64,000 bases of DNA from Anarhynchus alexandrinus (GCA_008711295.1 VUYV01000101.1:2214651-2278650); one strand, 5' to 3'; positions 33,101 through 46,293 are shown, counted from the first letter of the stretch. The notes: generated by a model from the letters alone, not told the origin. Numbers and translations: made by a program.

Positions 33101-36100
33101 CCCAGACATTGGTCTTGTGAAAACCTCAGTTGCAGTTGGCAGTTTCTGGAAATTTCTTGGTGTATATAGTCCAGCTTTCAGTAACTTTTAAATAAAAGAA
33201 GAGTAGCAGGGGAGGGGAAAGAAAGGATTCAAGAAACTCCAAAGTCCCCTCCAATAATTTCCTTTTGCTATTCACGCTGAATACCTTCATTGCTATTATG
33301 CTGGTGGAAAAAAAAAAAAAAAAAGACAAACAAGATGAGAGAGATTTCTGAACCAAAGTAATTTGCCCTGCCCCAGAAGCACTTCTTGCTGTGGTACTTA
33401 CCCCAAACTCAACAGAAGCTTTTCCACTGACTCTAATGCTCTTTGCATGGGGCATAAAAAGCAAAGGGGCTGGGTTAATAGGCTTCTTGCACCTTGTTTG
33501 TTAACTGGAAATAATGATATTCTGTTTTTAATGCTGTTCAAAGACTACATTATCATATGCAAGCATCTAAGTCATGCAGTCATGAGGATGATCTTTTGAA
33601 TACAGCTTTGATTTTACTTTGTGACCTCAAGCTTTCAGTCATCCTCAGTCGATGAGCCTGAAGATGTGTTTGGAACATCAGACCACATTAAGTGGGTGCT
33701 CCTGTGCCATTGGGATCCGAGTGCTGAGCAACACACTGCTTGCTGACATTGTTAATAGACATGTTAGCTAAGAACAAGCATGATGTGGACTGAAATGGGG
33801 CAGAGGACAAGGTGATACCTTTGGTAAATATTTGATGAGGATGTGGGATTATTTCCATGAGATTACCTGCTGCTTGATCCTTTATCTGTGTAGTAACATC
33901 ACCACAATATTGTTAGTTTTTCTAGGATTTGATTGGCATAGTATGGCCTTGCGTTACCAGAATCTCCCATTTCAGTTGGATGCAGCCAGCGTTGCATGCT
34001 GTTTGCGTGTGAGACAATCCCTTTGCAGCCAATGGAGGAAAACAGGCACTGCTCGTACGTAAAACACTTTGTAGTCTCCAGTTTTTCGATCAATCCAGAG
34101 ACTCAGTCACAGTCTTATGTTTTTTTACGCGCATGAGTTCATCCCTTGTTGCTAACATCAGTGCACTACTACAGTCATATTGGAAGCTTGCCACCTATCT
34201 GGTTACGTTAATTAGTCCTTTTCCTGCCAGTACCCAATCTGTTTAATTTCTTACTTCTGTTTTGCTGTGTGCATTAAGAAGCACTTCAAAGAAGCTCTTT
34301 CTTTGCTTTCAAAGGATTCTTTTGAACCTATATAAAGGGTAAGCTTTTAAGTTGTAGACTTCGCACATAAAAACACATTTATAGAGTGCCTAATCTTTAT
34401 CTTTGCACCCTTCAGACTACTTATCTATCATTTTTGTGACATGTACAAATAGGCTGCCTTGGATGTGATGTTATCTCGAGTTATTAACCTCTGCCATTTG
34501 ATCTCTCTCAGTTGTTTCTCAGTTGATTGTTGCGTAGCATAATACATAGAAAACTGTGTGTAAAATATATTGATTGCCATAGGAAAATAGCTGCACTTAT
34601 CCTTCAAAACTTAGTTGGCTTATATTTGGAAAGGAAAGGCCTAAAGATTATTTTTGTTTGAAAGTTTTCTTCAGAGCTCTCTTTACAGATCTCATTCTTG
34701 TATTAGAAACATTAGAAATGTGTAATAATAAATTATAACATTAATTTATATAGTTTTCCCATCAGTGAGGAATCTATACATAGGATTTTCATACAGATGG
34801 ACCCATATCACTGTAATTTTTGATATATCATTGAAACGGGGCATCATTTTGAAGCAGAAGTGAGAAGAAGTGAGAAGCAAAGGGAGAACTTAAGAAATGG
34901 TGAAGAATTGGTTATTTCCATCTGCCCTGCTCCAGCTCCTTTCAGCTATGGAAAGGCTTAAGAGATTACCTCAACATTTCCTAATTTTCCTTTTTTAAGA
35001 TGGGAAAGAAACACAAGGAAACAAAAACAACTTCTTTGCTGCCAGGATGGTGTGAACTGGCCACACTGTATTTCACTTGAGTGGTACATTCAGTTCGAGA
35101 TTAGAGAAAAGCCAAGAGTACCAGCTTTTTGACACAATAGTGCTCTTCCCCATTTCCATTACATGGAATAAAAGAAGTAGCCAGTTATTGGAAGGGCTGT
35201 TAATCTTCTCTCTCCCTCTCTTGTTATGTTGTCAAGGAGAGTACAGGCTCCTGGTGGGTGACTTTTCCTCCTAAAGAACTCTTCTTTCTACATCCCTCCT
35301 GACAGACAAGGACTTCTTAACGGGACTGGCCCATACTACTTAGCACAACGATGATAATGCTTTTAAAATGGCCCCAGATACCAAATAATACCAACCTTCA
35401 TAGGTCCCATGGATATTTCAGTATCTCCTGCACTAACCTTGTGCTTCTGCCTGCTACACTTCTACCTGGGGTTGGGCTGCCTGCCTGGCCTCTGCTCTCC
35501 AGCAGGAAGAAGAAGTAGAAGGCAGGACAGGCTTCTCCTCTTGCCCCCTGCTCAGGGATGCTCCTTTGTCACCACTCCAGGAAAAGCAAATACTCCTGGA
35601 AATAAGTTTAGTGAGGATGGGGGCTCCCACAACTTCACCCAGAACCACCCCTCTCTTCAGCCCAGAGGTTGATTAGTTTTGGGGTATTTGGATGTCGTGT
35701 TTTGCTTTCAATGTTAAAAAAGACTATATCATCTAGGCTGTCCTGTTTGAGGAGGGGACTAGGCTCACTTAATGATTCTTACCTGTGTGAAAGTGAGTGC
35801 TGCTGCTACGTGAAGTTTTAGCCTAACGTGAAGTTATGGCAAAGCAGGAGAAAGTAGGGGGCTGCCTTTTCAAAGTACAGTGAACTACTTGGTAAAAGTA
35901 CATCCAGCAAATATAACTGTAAAGAGCATTTGTAGCGGTATGGCCAGATCACCAAGCTTATCACTCTGATTCCTTTCCAGATGAAGGTAGGGAGCTGGCG
36001 TACCTGCCATAGCCAGAACTGCTGGAGAAGTGCAGTGCCATGTTCTGTGCCAGCTGCAGATTTGGAAGAATACAGGGGCTTAATGTTGGTCAATGTTAAG

Positions 36101-39100
36101 ATGATAAATACCTCTATGACTAAGGATGGGTCACGTGCCAGTAAGGCAATTTCCTGGCCAGCTGAGAAAGGTGGGAAGCGCTGCCCATCTGTGTTGCTCT
36201 GTGGGAGCTTAGAGTCAACTGGGAAGCCAGAAGCACCTCCCAGTTGCTGGCTTGACTGTCTGATGCACTGTCCCGTTATTCCCCAGTTCAACAGTCTATT
36301 GTATCTGAAATAATGTGAATACTGTGGAAGAAGGTATTGCTAGCTGGTATAGGGACGGTTACAGCAATATTACTTACACTACTTCCACGCATGCTTGCTA
36401 GTTGCTGTGCTCGTTTGAAATACACATACTCAAATTAACGGTAGTATTCAGTCAGAAGTACTGCATAGCTTCTTTATTGTCTGAGTTAGGTTTGCATTGT
36501 AGATAGTATACAAAACTCCAAAGCTAATGGAAAATAGTATGTGCCTACATCATGGTAGAATTCACATTGATTTAAATAATTGATAAACCATTACTTTATC
36601 ACTTTGCAGTTAGTGGAAATCCAGTCTGTGATTTTATTTTTGCTTTATTTTTTCCTATATTTATATCTCAGTTACAAGAATTGTAAAGGCGTGTGTGCGT
36701 AGCGGGAGGGTAGAACTGAGAGAGACAGCTTACAAAATCACAGAAACCCATTATTTTAAAAACAGTTTCTATCAAGTCTAGAAGACATTAAAGAGGAAAG
36801 AAGTGAAGTTAACTGGTTATGCTTCAAAACTACTGTAGTGGAATAAAAAATTGAATACCATTTACACATAAAGATCTTTATAAATAGATCAGGAAAGAAA
36901 GGAATGAAACTATGATAGCTCAATGGAAAACACAATGGTTTTTTTGTTTTGTTTTGCTTAGCAAGTGAAATCACAGTCCTGGCAAATTTGTTTGTGACTC
37001 TTCACACACTTTGAAAGATATTTTAGCTCCCAAATAAGGCATTCAATTGTTTTTGAACAATGTAGCAAGATGTAGACCAAGCAGAGTGAAACAATGAAAA
37101 ACAGGGAAGGTGTTCCATGAACAAGGCTTGTGGCAAATTAAACAGGTGTAAATCCTACCATGAATTCTAGGTACCAATTTATAACCCATCTGGCACCCAA
37201 GGGCTTCGTTATCTCTATGCTTTGATCTCCAGAGCAGCGCAGACTCCAAGCGGAAGGATTTCAGACAAACTAAGGAGATGTTCTGCACAGAGCTCATTAC
37301 GGGTTTGTAGTCTTTTTATTATTATTGCTATTTGCAAAGAACGAATTTTAAAGATGTCCTAAGTACAGTTTCTTTTAAAAGAGCTAGAGGAAAAAAAAGT
37401 CAACTTTTTAGGACAACATCAATAAAATAATAAACACTCATTATGTTTATACTTACGCACACATTGCTTAGGAATTGGGAAGACGATGCATGTACAAGTA
37501 GGACAAATTGCACCCCACACTGTGCAACACACAATTTTTCAAAGTGTGTTTTGTTTTCTTGTTTTTCTCAATTAAATGCTGCCTGGCTGCATAATGCCAG
37601 AAACTTTATGGGAGGTACAGGCAGAACTTGGCAGGATTTGACCCAGGGGAGGAGAGATTGTAGAACTACTTTCATTGCAGACCTTTGTATACAGAACGGG
37701 AGGAAAACCCAGTGACGGTGAATGTTCCTAGCCACAGAAATGGAAACCGTTTCATGACAGTTAAGACACTGGCTTTACAAACACTGCATAAAAGGCAGGT
37801 GGTCTCATAGTAGTTGTAGTGAGAAATAGAATAGATTCAATCTTGGAATAGCTTTTCATTTTTATTTTTTATTCTAGCCACCCATGAGAGTCGTAATGAG
37901 ATCTCCTGTGCTAGGTCTTTTGAAATTGTTTTTAGAAGCAGGTTGTAATTTAAAGAGAATAAAGCTGCCAAAATGTTCTGTTGCTTTGGCTGCTGAATAT
38001 TATCTGTTCCAGAGTCCCCTGAAGTCTCTGGGCAGTCGTAAGGACTTCTGATGCTGTTCCTCCGTGCTCTTTTAAAAGTAATGCTGTTGCCAAGCTGTGA
38101 ACTGCAGAGAAACCCATAGTTCATGTTACATAAAGCCACTGACAGGACTGGAGAGGACTGAGTAACTTACAGCCTGAGTCTGTAAAGATTTGTGCATGCT
38201 CTTAAACCTTGAACCACAGTGAGAGTGCTGCCAATGGCTGAGCTGTCTTTTATTTGAAGTTGCGCATTATGTCATATCAGATCCGAACCTAGATAAGAGA
38301 TGAACCCATTCTTGTTTTGCAGTGTTTAATTGCTCTTGAGGTCAAAGAAGGTGTGAGGAAGCGGGCCGAATTTTTCCCTTCCTTTTGCTGAAAAAAGGTG
38401 GTCCAGCAGGTTGGGCTGGTAGCCGAGTGTTAAGGTCCACAATCAGTGCCTTCCCTGTAAATTTTGACCTGGAACTTTTGAGTTGCCTTGTGGCTATTTG
38501 AAAGCAGAATGTTGGGTTTACTTTTCATGACTTTTTGGTTTTTTTTTTTCGTTCTTTTTTGTTTTCTGGAGGCTGTTTAGTGCAACTCATGTCCGCACAT
38601 TTGCAAGGAAGACACTAATGTATTTAGGAAATTGCAAAAAGCAAAAGAAAGGGATCGGGTTGCACTGTAACATTAACAAACTGCATGGCTTTCAACAAGC
38701 ACTCAGGGAGGAAGCATTTGCTAATGTCAGGATAATTTTTAAGATAGCATGTAGTGTTACAATTGGCAATTTCAGGTAAAACAGTGAACGCAAATACACC
38801 TAGTTCAGAAAACAAAACTACAGTGACCTAACAGGGTTTCAGAGCCTCTTGACAAAAACAGCTGTGGCAGAATTTGTCAGCTCTGGAAAGAAACTGAATC
38901 AAAAATGACTGCTTGAGCATTTTGGCAAAGAGGAGAAACTGTTGAAAACAAGTCTATATTCTAAAAATGTTAAAAGGCTTTTCAGTTGCCAGAAATTATA
39001 ATTAAATTAAGCCATGAAGGAGTATCTTCTGCCTTTAATGACCCCATTCAGAATTAATTGTGACCGGACTGTCTGTTTTTGTGGTATGATCCCGACTACA

Positions 39101-40683
39101 GTGTTGAGTAAGGACAGCTGGAAAAAAGCCTGCTTTTCATCTTGACATCAGTTTTTCTAGCTAATATTTCCTTCCCTGTTTTTTATAGAAATGGGATGTG
39201 TGTTTCAATTTGGCTATCTATTTTGCTAGCGGCAGCTTTTTATGAATATGATACAATGTCGGGCATTTCACGCTGAATGTGCTTTGCATGTGCTATGCCC
39301 CTGAATTTGGGCTCCCATCCTTCCCCTAAGAAGTAGAAGAAAAACTCCACAGAACCCACCTCTTGTTCTGAAAACCTCTTTTCAGGAAACTTGAAAAGCT
39401 TTTAATTCTGCATGGGCTCTTTCCTCCCCCCTTTCTTTTATTTCTTCTTTCATAGCCATCAATGCCGCAGTGCTCCAATAAGTATTTCTAAAAATAAAAT
39501 CTGCAAATTACAGGCCTTGGTTTACCACAGTGTTGCAAACTGTCATTAACAAACAGTCTTCAAAAGCCACTGGCTCTGCAAGCCATGAGGTAGCTTAAGT
39601 CCATAGAACTGTATTGTTCTCTTCCAGCATTCCCAGTCACCGTATATTTTAACTAGTTTTTTAAAAAAATGCTTGTTGCTTGAAGATGCTGCATTTTTGT
39701 CTGCAATGAATTGATGTTCTGTCTATCACTCCAATCATTTTCCAAAGAATATATGACATAGAGGACTAATAATCCTCAGGACATACTCTTATTACAACTT
39801 CAGTGAAGTTTGGGCATCTTGTGCCTGCTGAGACTTAGTGCTCATGTTCATGCACAAAGTAACATAGCAGTGGTGTGTTCCTGCCCTTGCCCCACACTGT
39901 GAAATCCAGTCTGGGGGCATGCATAGCTGCGAAAGAGATCAGAAATGTGTTTTTCTGTGTGCCCTCCTTTTCCCCTTTTCAAGGATTTTCTTTAAAATTG
40001 ACTGACTTAACTAATTTTGCTTATCTAAGTAAAGTATGGGTATATGTGGAAAGGTGGTGTCAGTTAATTGCAGCTAAAAATGACTTTGCCAAATTGCTCT
40101 TTAGCTTGGGGTTAAGATCACCTGGTCCTTTTTGGCAGGCAACCTAGTGAACAAGTCAAGTGCTGGGACCACAATTGGAAGGGTTTCAGAGAAGCCATAG
40201 GAGCCACCCATTGGAGCCCTTTGAATTAAAGAACATTCCCAAGATTTAAACACCTTTGTCCATACCCTGTTTTATATATAGCTCACACAGACCTAGAGAT
40301 CTTGTTGCTTTCACCTCCCATCTACCACCACCTGCCAGGGACTATCAGACCCTTTTTAAAAGGGACCTGAGAGCAGATGGTTGAACACTGCTGACATGGA
40401 TTGTACTGACCAGCAAAATTGGGCATGATATTGAAACTCCTGCCTTGAGGACTTATTCTCTACTGGTGATAAGTCCTGTGGCTTGTGTGCTTAACCCCTC
40501 AGTATACATTTCGTATGTTGTCTTTTTAAACTGAAACTTCATTTTCTTCTTTGTTAAATTTTGCACTTCTGCAGCTATAGTCATTCTCCTGGAGGTGTCC
40601 CTGCCCTGAACGGAGGAAAACACAAAAAGAGGACAAGATAGCATTTAATATTAAGTAAACTGTGAAAAAATGAAACATTTAAT
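30103..40683. other. Long unique stretch, no repeat body or gene recognised
   Basis: About 10.6 kb free of recognisable CR1 or LTR sequence, the longest clean interval in the window. There is an A homopolymer at about 33308-33326. Three segments look unusually complex and well preserved (32.54-32.83, 33.94-34.13, 38.99-39.31 kb) and are raised as findings. The 157-codon minus and 110-codon plus frames near 36 kb overlap and have no recognisable domain. Confidence 0.5.
33308..33326. repeat. Poly-A homopolymer
   Basis: A run of about 18 A after 'GGTGG'. There is no AATAAA or processed-transcript body immediately upstream, so a retrocopy is not supported. Confidence 0.8.
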
Positions 40684-41110
40684 ATGGGACTCGGACACCT
40701 AAGTTGAAAACCTAAATCCCCCAAGAGTCTATTCGGTCACTGCAAATTCCATGTGCCAGGATGGGAGGATGAGGGGATGTGTGTATGGTTTGTTTTTTTC
40801 TAATAACCATCTGTTTTATCAAAAATATATGGCCTGCCAAGGTTTAAGAGCCAGTCTTCCTTCCCAAGTGATTGGCTAACCACTAATCTAGAGCACTGTC
40901 TTTCCCTGGAAGAGTGCAATATGTGTATAGCGCATACAAGACCTAATAGCTTCAGTAGCATCAATTACTGAGGTACCTCATCGTCCAGGTCTGGTACCTG
41001 TGTGTTGCCCTCAGACTAGGTTCAAGCTGTCCAAGGAACAGGGATATAAGCTCAAGTCTCTTGTATGAAACCATAGCTTTAACCATTGACCTATAAAATA
41101 AATTTTATAG
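40684..41110 (-). repeat. Ancient tRNA-like interspersed repeat region (SINE-like)
   Basis: Read on the minus strand, two segments look like decayed tRNA-derived modules. One (about 40839-40912) has 'GATTAGTGGTTAGCCAATCA' then 'GGAAGACTGGCTCTTAAACC'. The other (about 41036-41096) has 'GTCAATGGTTAAAGCTATGG' then 'GAGACTTGAGCTTATATCCC'. In each, a box-A-like TGGTTA motif is followed at tRNA-like spacing by a box-B-like region ('gagttcaaatcc' type). The left part, 'GGGACTCGGACACCTAAG', resembles a motif I associate with old repeats in turtles and crocodilians. Neither folds as a functional tRNA by eye. The family name is not certain. Confidence 0.45.
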
Positions 41111-44100
41111 GTGATTTTGATTTCCTTTTCTACCATATTTGGAAAGAAAGGCCGTGACCCTTATAGCTGCCTCATTAGCTCTTTTGTTAGTTTGTTTTCT
41201 AAATGAAGGAATTTTTAAATGCTTATTTTCAGGAGGAACTTTGGACATGTGCGTACATGTGTCATTATAATGATATGAAGTACTTTTTGTTATGATAAGA
41301 GCAGGGTTTAAAAACTAGTCCTTCTTCTAACTTTTTCCATAGTCAGTGCTTAGTCAGCTGGTGAGACTTGTCCTGTATTATAGGAAATGTAGGTGTCTAA
41401 TGCAAGGCAATTCAATCCACTATCTGGCCAGGTTGCTTCAACATTCAGAATTTTGATGCTGAAGTCCCTTTGTAGATCTAGGCCTTATTCTTAATTGGTC
41501 AGAGACTGTAGAAAATAAAATGCAAATATGGATCAATTTGAGAAAGCAAACTAAAATTTAGTCTTTTTTAAACTAACTTTTGTTGAATCATAAAATTTTT
41601 ATTTAATGAGTAGCTGTTATTTATTGGATTCTTATGAATCCTTACTATTAAGAAAAAATAAGGAGTGGGTGATGAAATGTAGTATACAAAACATTAGACA
41701 AACTATTTCCCTTGAGAGCTTTTCAAGTAGCCTTATTCCAAGAGGATACTGTGAAACATGCCTATGTACTTTACCAATATATTATTCTACAATCCCTAGA
41801 ATATATTTCTTTAGAAATAGCACCTAATGATCAAAACTGGAGAGAAAAAGCGTTCACTGACATTGCTTCTTGAATTGTGTGAGTGTTTTTCACCGTAATC
41901 CAGAAAAAAATACTTGGCTTTTCTTTGGAGTGCCCACATTAGTAGTCAGTGGGAGTACTAGCTATGTAACGTGTTATCAAGTTTCAGAATTTGACTTAAG
42001 AACACATTGGGTTTTTTTTAATTAAACCTTTTATTAATCCTAAATTCTGATTGTAATGTTTTTGCTTGTTTGTGTAGACATAGATTCATATCTACCTGCA
42101 CATATACATACACTTCTGTATAGATAGTAAGTAGCCACATAGGGTTGTACTGAAATAATAAAATTGATACAGGTAGGACAATTGTGCTCTCTGAAAGTAA
42201 TGATTATGTGATTCAATTAGCTATGTTTCAGTTGGTGAACATCTAAAGCAAACAGATACTTCCTAATTCTGTGATTTGCACACAGAAATGTTTTAAGTTT
42301 TAATGGGTATTATAGTACAGGATACAATTTAGTTTGAATTAGCATCTTTTAACATAATGTTTTTATTTCAGTGAATCAATAAATCGAATACTTACTTCTC
42401 TTTAGCATGAATGAATCTTGGCAGATTGTAGGAAAATTGACAGTATGAAATAATTAGCAAACTTCAAAGGCTACACTGCAACAGGAAAGATGACTTGAGC
42501 ACATTTCTGATTAGACTAAAAAGATATCTAAATGTTGATGACTGGTTTTACATTAATTTGAGAATGTGAACAAAGTAATTTGATCAATCTAATATATTAA
42601 AAACCACTTAGCCTTAAAAATTAAAATTTAAATTTGCTCACTACAATAAGTTCAATATGGTAGTTGGAAAAATGAGAAATAATGACGCTTCAGATATTTA
42701 TTTGAGTGGTTTAGAGTAGCAAATGCAATTTACTGAGCCTGAAAAAGTGCACTCAAGATATTTTGCGTTTAGGAAGGCATCACCAAATTCACAACAAGTA
42801 TTCATTAAACTCTGTCTGAATTATAAGTAGATATACTCTTTTTCAACTCTAGGTATTAATCATATATATAAAGACAAACAAGAAAGAATTGCCTAAAACT
42901 CAGGTGGGGACATGTTGCAGCACAATATCTGAAATTACCTCTGGCTTAATGAAAAATTAGTGCAGCATATCTGACTTCAAAATTTTTATTTTTAGAATGT
43001 TTACCTTCATGATTTTTGTATGAAATTCTTGAAGACTTGGAATGAAGTCTTAAGATTTTTCTTGAGTGAGAGGAAAGGGTTGTAAGCACAGAATGTTCTT
43101 CTACTCTCCCGTGTGTGTGGCTGTTGAAGCACAGCTGGAGCTGCAACACTGTAGATAGCTAGACCAGAAAGGTTGTGTAAACACAGAAGAGGAAGAAAAC
43201 TCAAGTTCTTAGCATTTTGCTGGACTTGAGTAAGTACAGCACCTTCTTTTCACCATCCACTTGAGGAAAGATGTAGACTCTCCATTAGCAATTCATGGTG
43301 CAATGCACAGCTTGTTCTAACAAGTCACAGTAACTGTGTTGGTAGTGGACATCCCCATCACCCCTCATCACCCTTATTATAACTGGAAAGCTGAGTGCAG
43401 CTGAATGTGTCTCTTATTCCTCCCCCCAGCTGTCCTAGCCTTAAAAATAATTTTTAAACAAATCAGCATGAGGGCTCTGTAAGACTCCAAACACCAGTCC
43501 TGGTCTACTTTCTGAGAGTTAGAAAGGCATTTGTTTCACTCCAGCACAGAAGGTCTCCTTTCAGCAGGGCATTCAGAAGCATGTAGAAATCAGTTTCTGG
43601 CTGCTTATCCATTCCTGGTCCTGCCAAGCACAGCATCCAAAGAAACATGGACTTCAGCAGGACTTCCTCACAAGGTTAGACACCTACTAGCAGAAACTAG
43701 AAATCAGCAGGCTTCTGAAGGCTGTGCTCCTGGTGCTGAAATTAAGGATGAGGTTTCTCTTCCTTCACATAGTGAGGCATCCATCTGCGTGTGAGAAGGC
43801 TTCTTTGCCATCCTTGAGAGAATAGACATCCAGAATAGACACTAGGTGTGTTTTTTTTTAATCTTTATTTCATTTTTGGTTTTATTTATACACTCTAACT
43901 CTTACTACATCTGTAAACACTTCAGTTCCCACATTTGAAGCATGAGTTTACACTTGTCATAATGCATGTTGGAATTATTAATTAAAGATTAATGTTTGCT
44001 ATATTTCTACACTGCAAAGTTTGAAAATGAAGTGACATGTTCAGAGTGGGGAGGGGAGAGAATGCGAAAGTCCTATATTCTTGCAGATTATTGACTACTC

Positions 44101-46207
44101 ATTTATTATTTGCAATACCACTAAAGTAGCAATAATATTTCCCTTTATTTTATTTTGTTAGACTATTATCAGTTCTGTTTTCTGTCATCTGTTCTGATCT
44201 CCCTTGTGTTCTCCTCCATTTTGTTGCCTGTTTTTTCCATTGATAAAGAAATTAACGGGTATTTTCAAGTTGTGTGAGTGCCCCTCTCTTACATGACTGG
44301 TCTTCTAAAAGAATTGTGGCAGCACTGGATATAAAACCAGCGATCTGATGCATTCCTCACAAAATGTGTTGGATATCAGAGGCGGTATGCTAGACCTGGT
44401 AATGATTTCAAAACTTTTTTACTCTTGCCCATGGAAGAAAATAGTGCAGTATCTACTCACGTTAAGTATACGCTTATGTAAATGGAGATAAAAATCGCAC
44501 ACAAAAGCTTCAGTGTTTACATGTGCAATTTTGTGATCTCTAACTGAGTCAAAATTGTTAATGAAGATTTTCCAGTAAATGTATATTCTTCAGTTTATCT
44601 GGAATCCCGTGCAGTCGTGGTAATTAAAAAATGGTATCTCTTAATAATTACACTTGTACTTTTCTAGCAGTAGGAGCAGCAGGATAGCTTGTTTCAATAA
44701 TTGGTGGAGGTGGGAAAGGCTCACCGGTCCGTGTATTCATTCGTAGCTTCCTCGTGTACCTGTGGAGGACCATTTCACTCTGTGCCATTCTGAAATGAAC
44801 TCAGTTCTTTTCCTGCCTTTCTTTATCCGGCTGTAATACATCTCTGTTTGGACAGCAGACGAGCCAGGCACTTCTATAGGCAAGTAGCTAGCAACACCCT
44901 CTAAATCCCTTTGAAAGCAATAGGAATTTTTTGCAAGGGCTTAGGGTAAGTCGTGAAAGTGTGACTGGATGTACTCATATACATGAATACATGATTTACT
45001 GTATTTGAATTATATGCATTTTTGCCCTATGATTTATATAGTGATGTGCAACAAGTTTCAGTGATGTGAATTTCTGAAAATATAGACAGATTCCTTTCTT
45101 GATCACTGATGTTCATTTTCTAGACTGCCATTTTTTGCTGGAAAAGTGTTTCTGAAAGCCAGTAAGTACCTAGGAAAAAAAATACCATGCTAGGTTGAAA
45201 TAAAAACTCTTGATAGTCTTTGCACAGTATCTCTTACTGCTGATGTACCAGAGAATGTAAAATTATAAGTAGATTTCAAAGCTCATAGATTTAATTTTCT
45301 AGAACTGATAGCTTTAAAAGTGTAGTTTATATCAGTGCAATTTTAACACAGGCTGCTTACTCTAGTTACAGAAATGAATTTATCAGTGACACTGTGTTAG
45401 TCCTCTCAAGGAGAAAAATATTATAATAATAATTCTTTCTTTTTTTTCCCTCCAATTAATGTATGACTGACCTTTAAAATTTTCCTTTATGAGAGAGGGA
45501 ACTGTTCAAAGTGAATAATATTTACAATGCAATGCATCCTTATGCATTTCATTGCTTACCTGACAGGAGAGAAATATCCAGCATTCTTATTTTAGTTTTA
45601 TACTTCATTTTAAAACAATCTTGCTTAGACACCATCAGTGATATCTTCAGACGGTCTATCCCCTCTACTGTCTTCAATTGTTACTTTTTTTCTGCAGAGT
45701 GGCAGAAAAATCCATTTTTTTTAAAGTGAAAGACAGTTAAAGGAAGGCAAGGGGTTAGCTCATTTTTCCTTTCCTTCTCTTTGCAGTTGCTTCAAGCTTT
45801 TAGATCACAGTTGGTAGGATCACACCACAGGACAGGTGGATCTTCACAGTTCTGGTCCCCAGTTTATCTATAACAAGAGACATGGGCCCACCGATACAAT
45901 TGTGTTTGTTTCTACAGGCTTCCTGGAGGTGTCATGTTTTTCCTCTCATCTGATGTATAGTCAGGACATGGCCGCAGGTTACAGGTCCATAGCCAGGTCC
46001 ACGTACTGGATCTTAAGTCATCCCTAAGCTATGCAAGGATATCAAAGATCATATAGCTCCTTCCCAGCACCTCAGATCTGTGTACATCAGTAGAGCTTTT
46101 AAAATGTTGAAAAGTATTTAAACTTTTTGGAGTAGTTTTTTTTCCCATTCATTTCTCCTCACTACTGAGAGTGGTCAGTGGAGTGGAAGTGGTGCTGCTG
46201 CTGAGGA
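41111..46207. other. Unique non-coding sequence with one candidate exon
   Basis: No CR1 or LTR bodies in 5.1 kb. The only segment with coding character is the minus-strand candidate at 44.65-44.79 kb. Frames at 43.53-43.79 kb (plus) and elsewhere have no recognisable domain. Confidence 0.5.
44648..44789 (-). CDS. Candidate short terminal exon or 46-codon small ORF
   Basis: The minus strand has ATG at 44786-44788 (context AGAATGG, a good initiation context) and is open for 46 codons to TAA at 44648-44650. The product is basic and proline-rich. It has 'MAQSEMVLHRYTRKLRMN', then 'TRTGEPFPPPPIIE', and ends in K-V-Q-V, which could be a class II PDZ ligand. Immediately upstream is 'TTCATTTCAG', an acceptor-like site, so the segment could be a last coding exon entered one base before the ATG. 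Four CpGs lie within 30 bases (44725-44754) in CpG-poor DNA. I do not recognise the protein. A conserved non-coding element or chance frame remains possible. No poly-A signal is decisive: candidates at 44142-44147 and 43864-43869 are in AT-rich DNA. Confidence 0.3.
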
Positions 46208-46293
46208 ATCATAGTATCATAGAATCATAGAATGGTTTAGGTTGGAAAGCACGTTGAAGATCATCGAGTTCCAACCCCCCTGCCATAGGCAGG
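46208..46293 (-). mobile_element. CR1 LINE 3' tail, young, 86 bp
   Basis: Three terminal octamer units ('ATCATAGTATCATAGAATC') followed by 'GGTTTAGGTTGGAAAGCACG' and 'CCCCCTGCCATAGGCAGG', then an abrupt end. Same subfamily as the 23.3- and 29.9-kb copies. Extreme 5' truncation. Confidence 0.94.

Noticed and set aside
33308..33326. Poly-A run as the tail of a processed pseudogene
   Set aside because: No AATAAA and no recognisable transcript body upstream, and no flanking target duplication seen.
40839..41096. Functional tRNA genes
   Set aside because: The box-A and box-B-like stretches are decayed, no acceptor or anticodon stem pairs properly, and the context is an ancient repeat.
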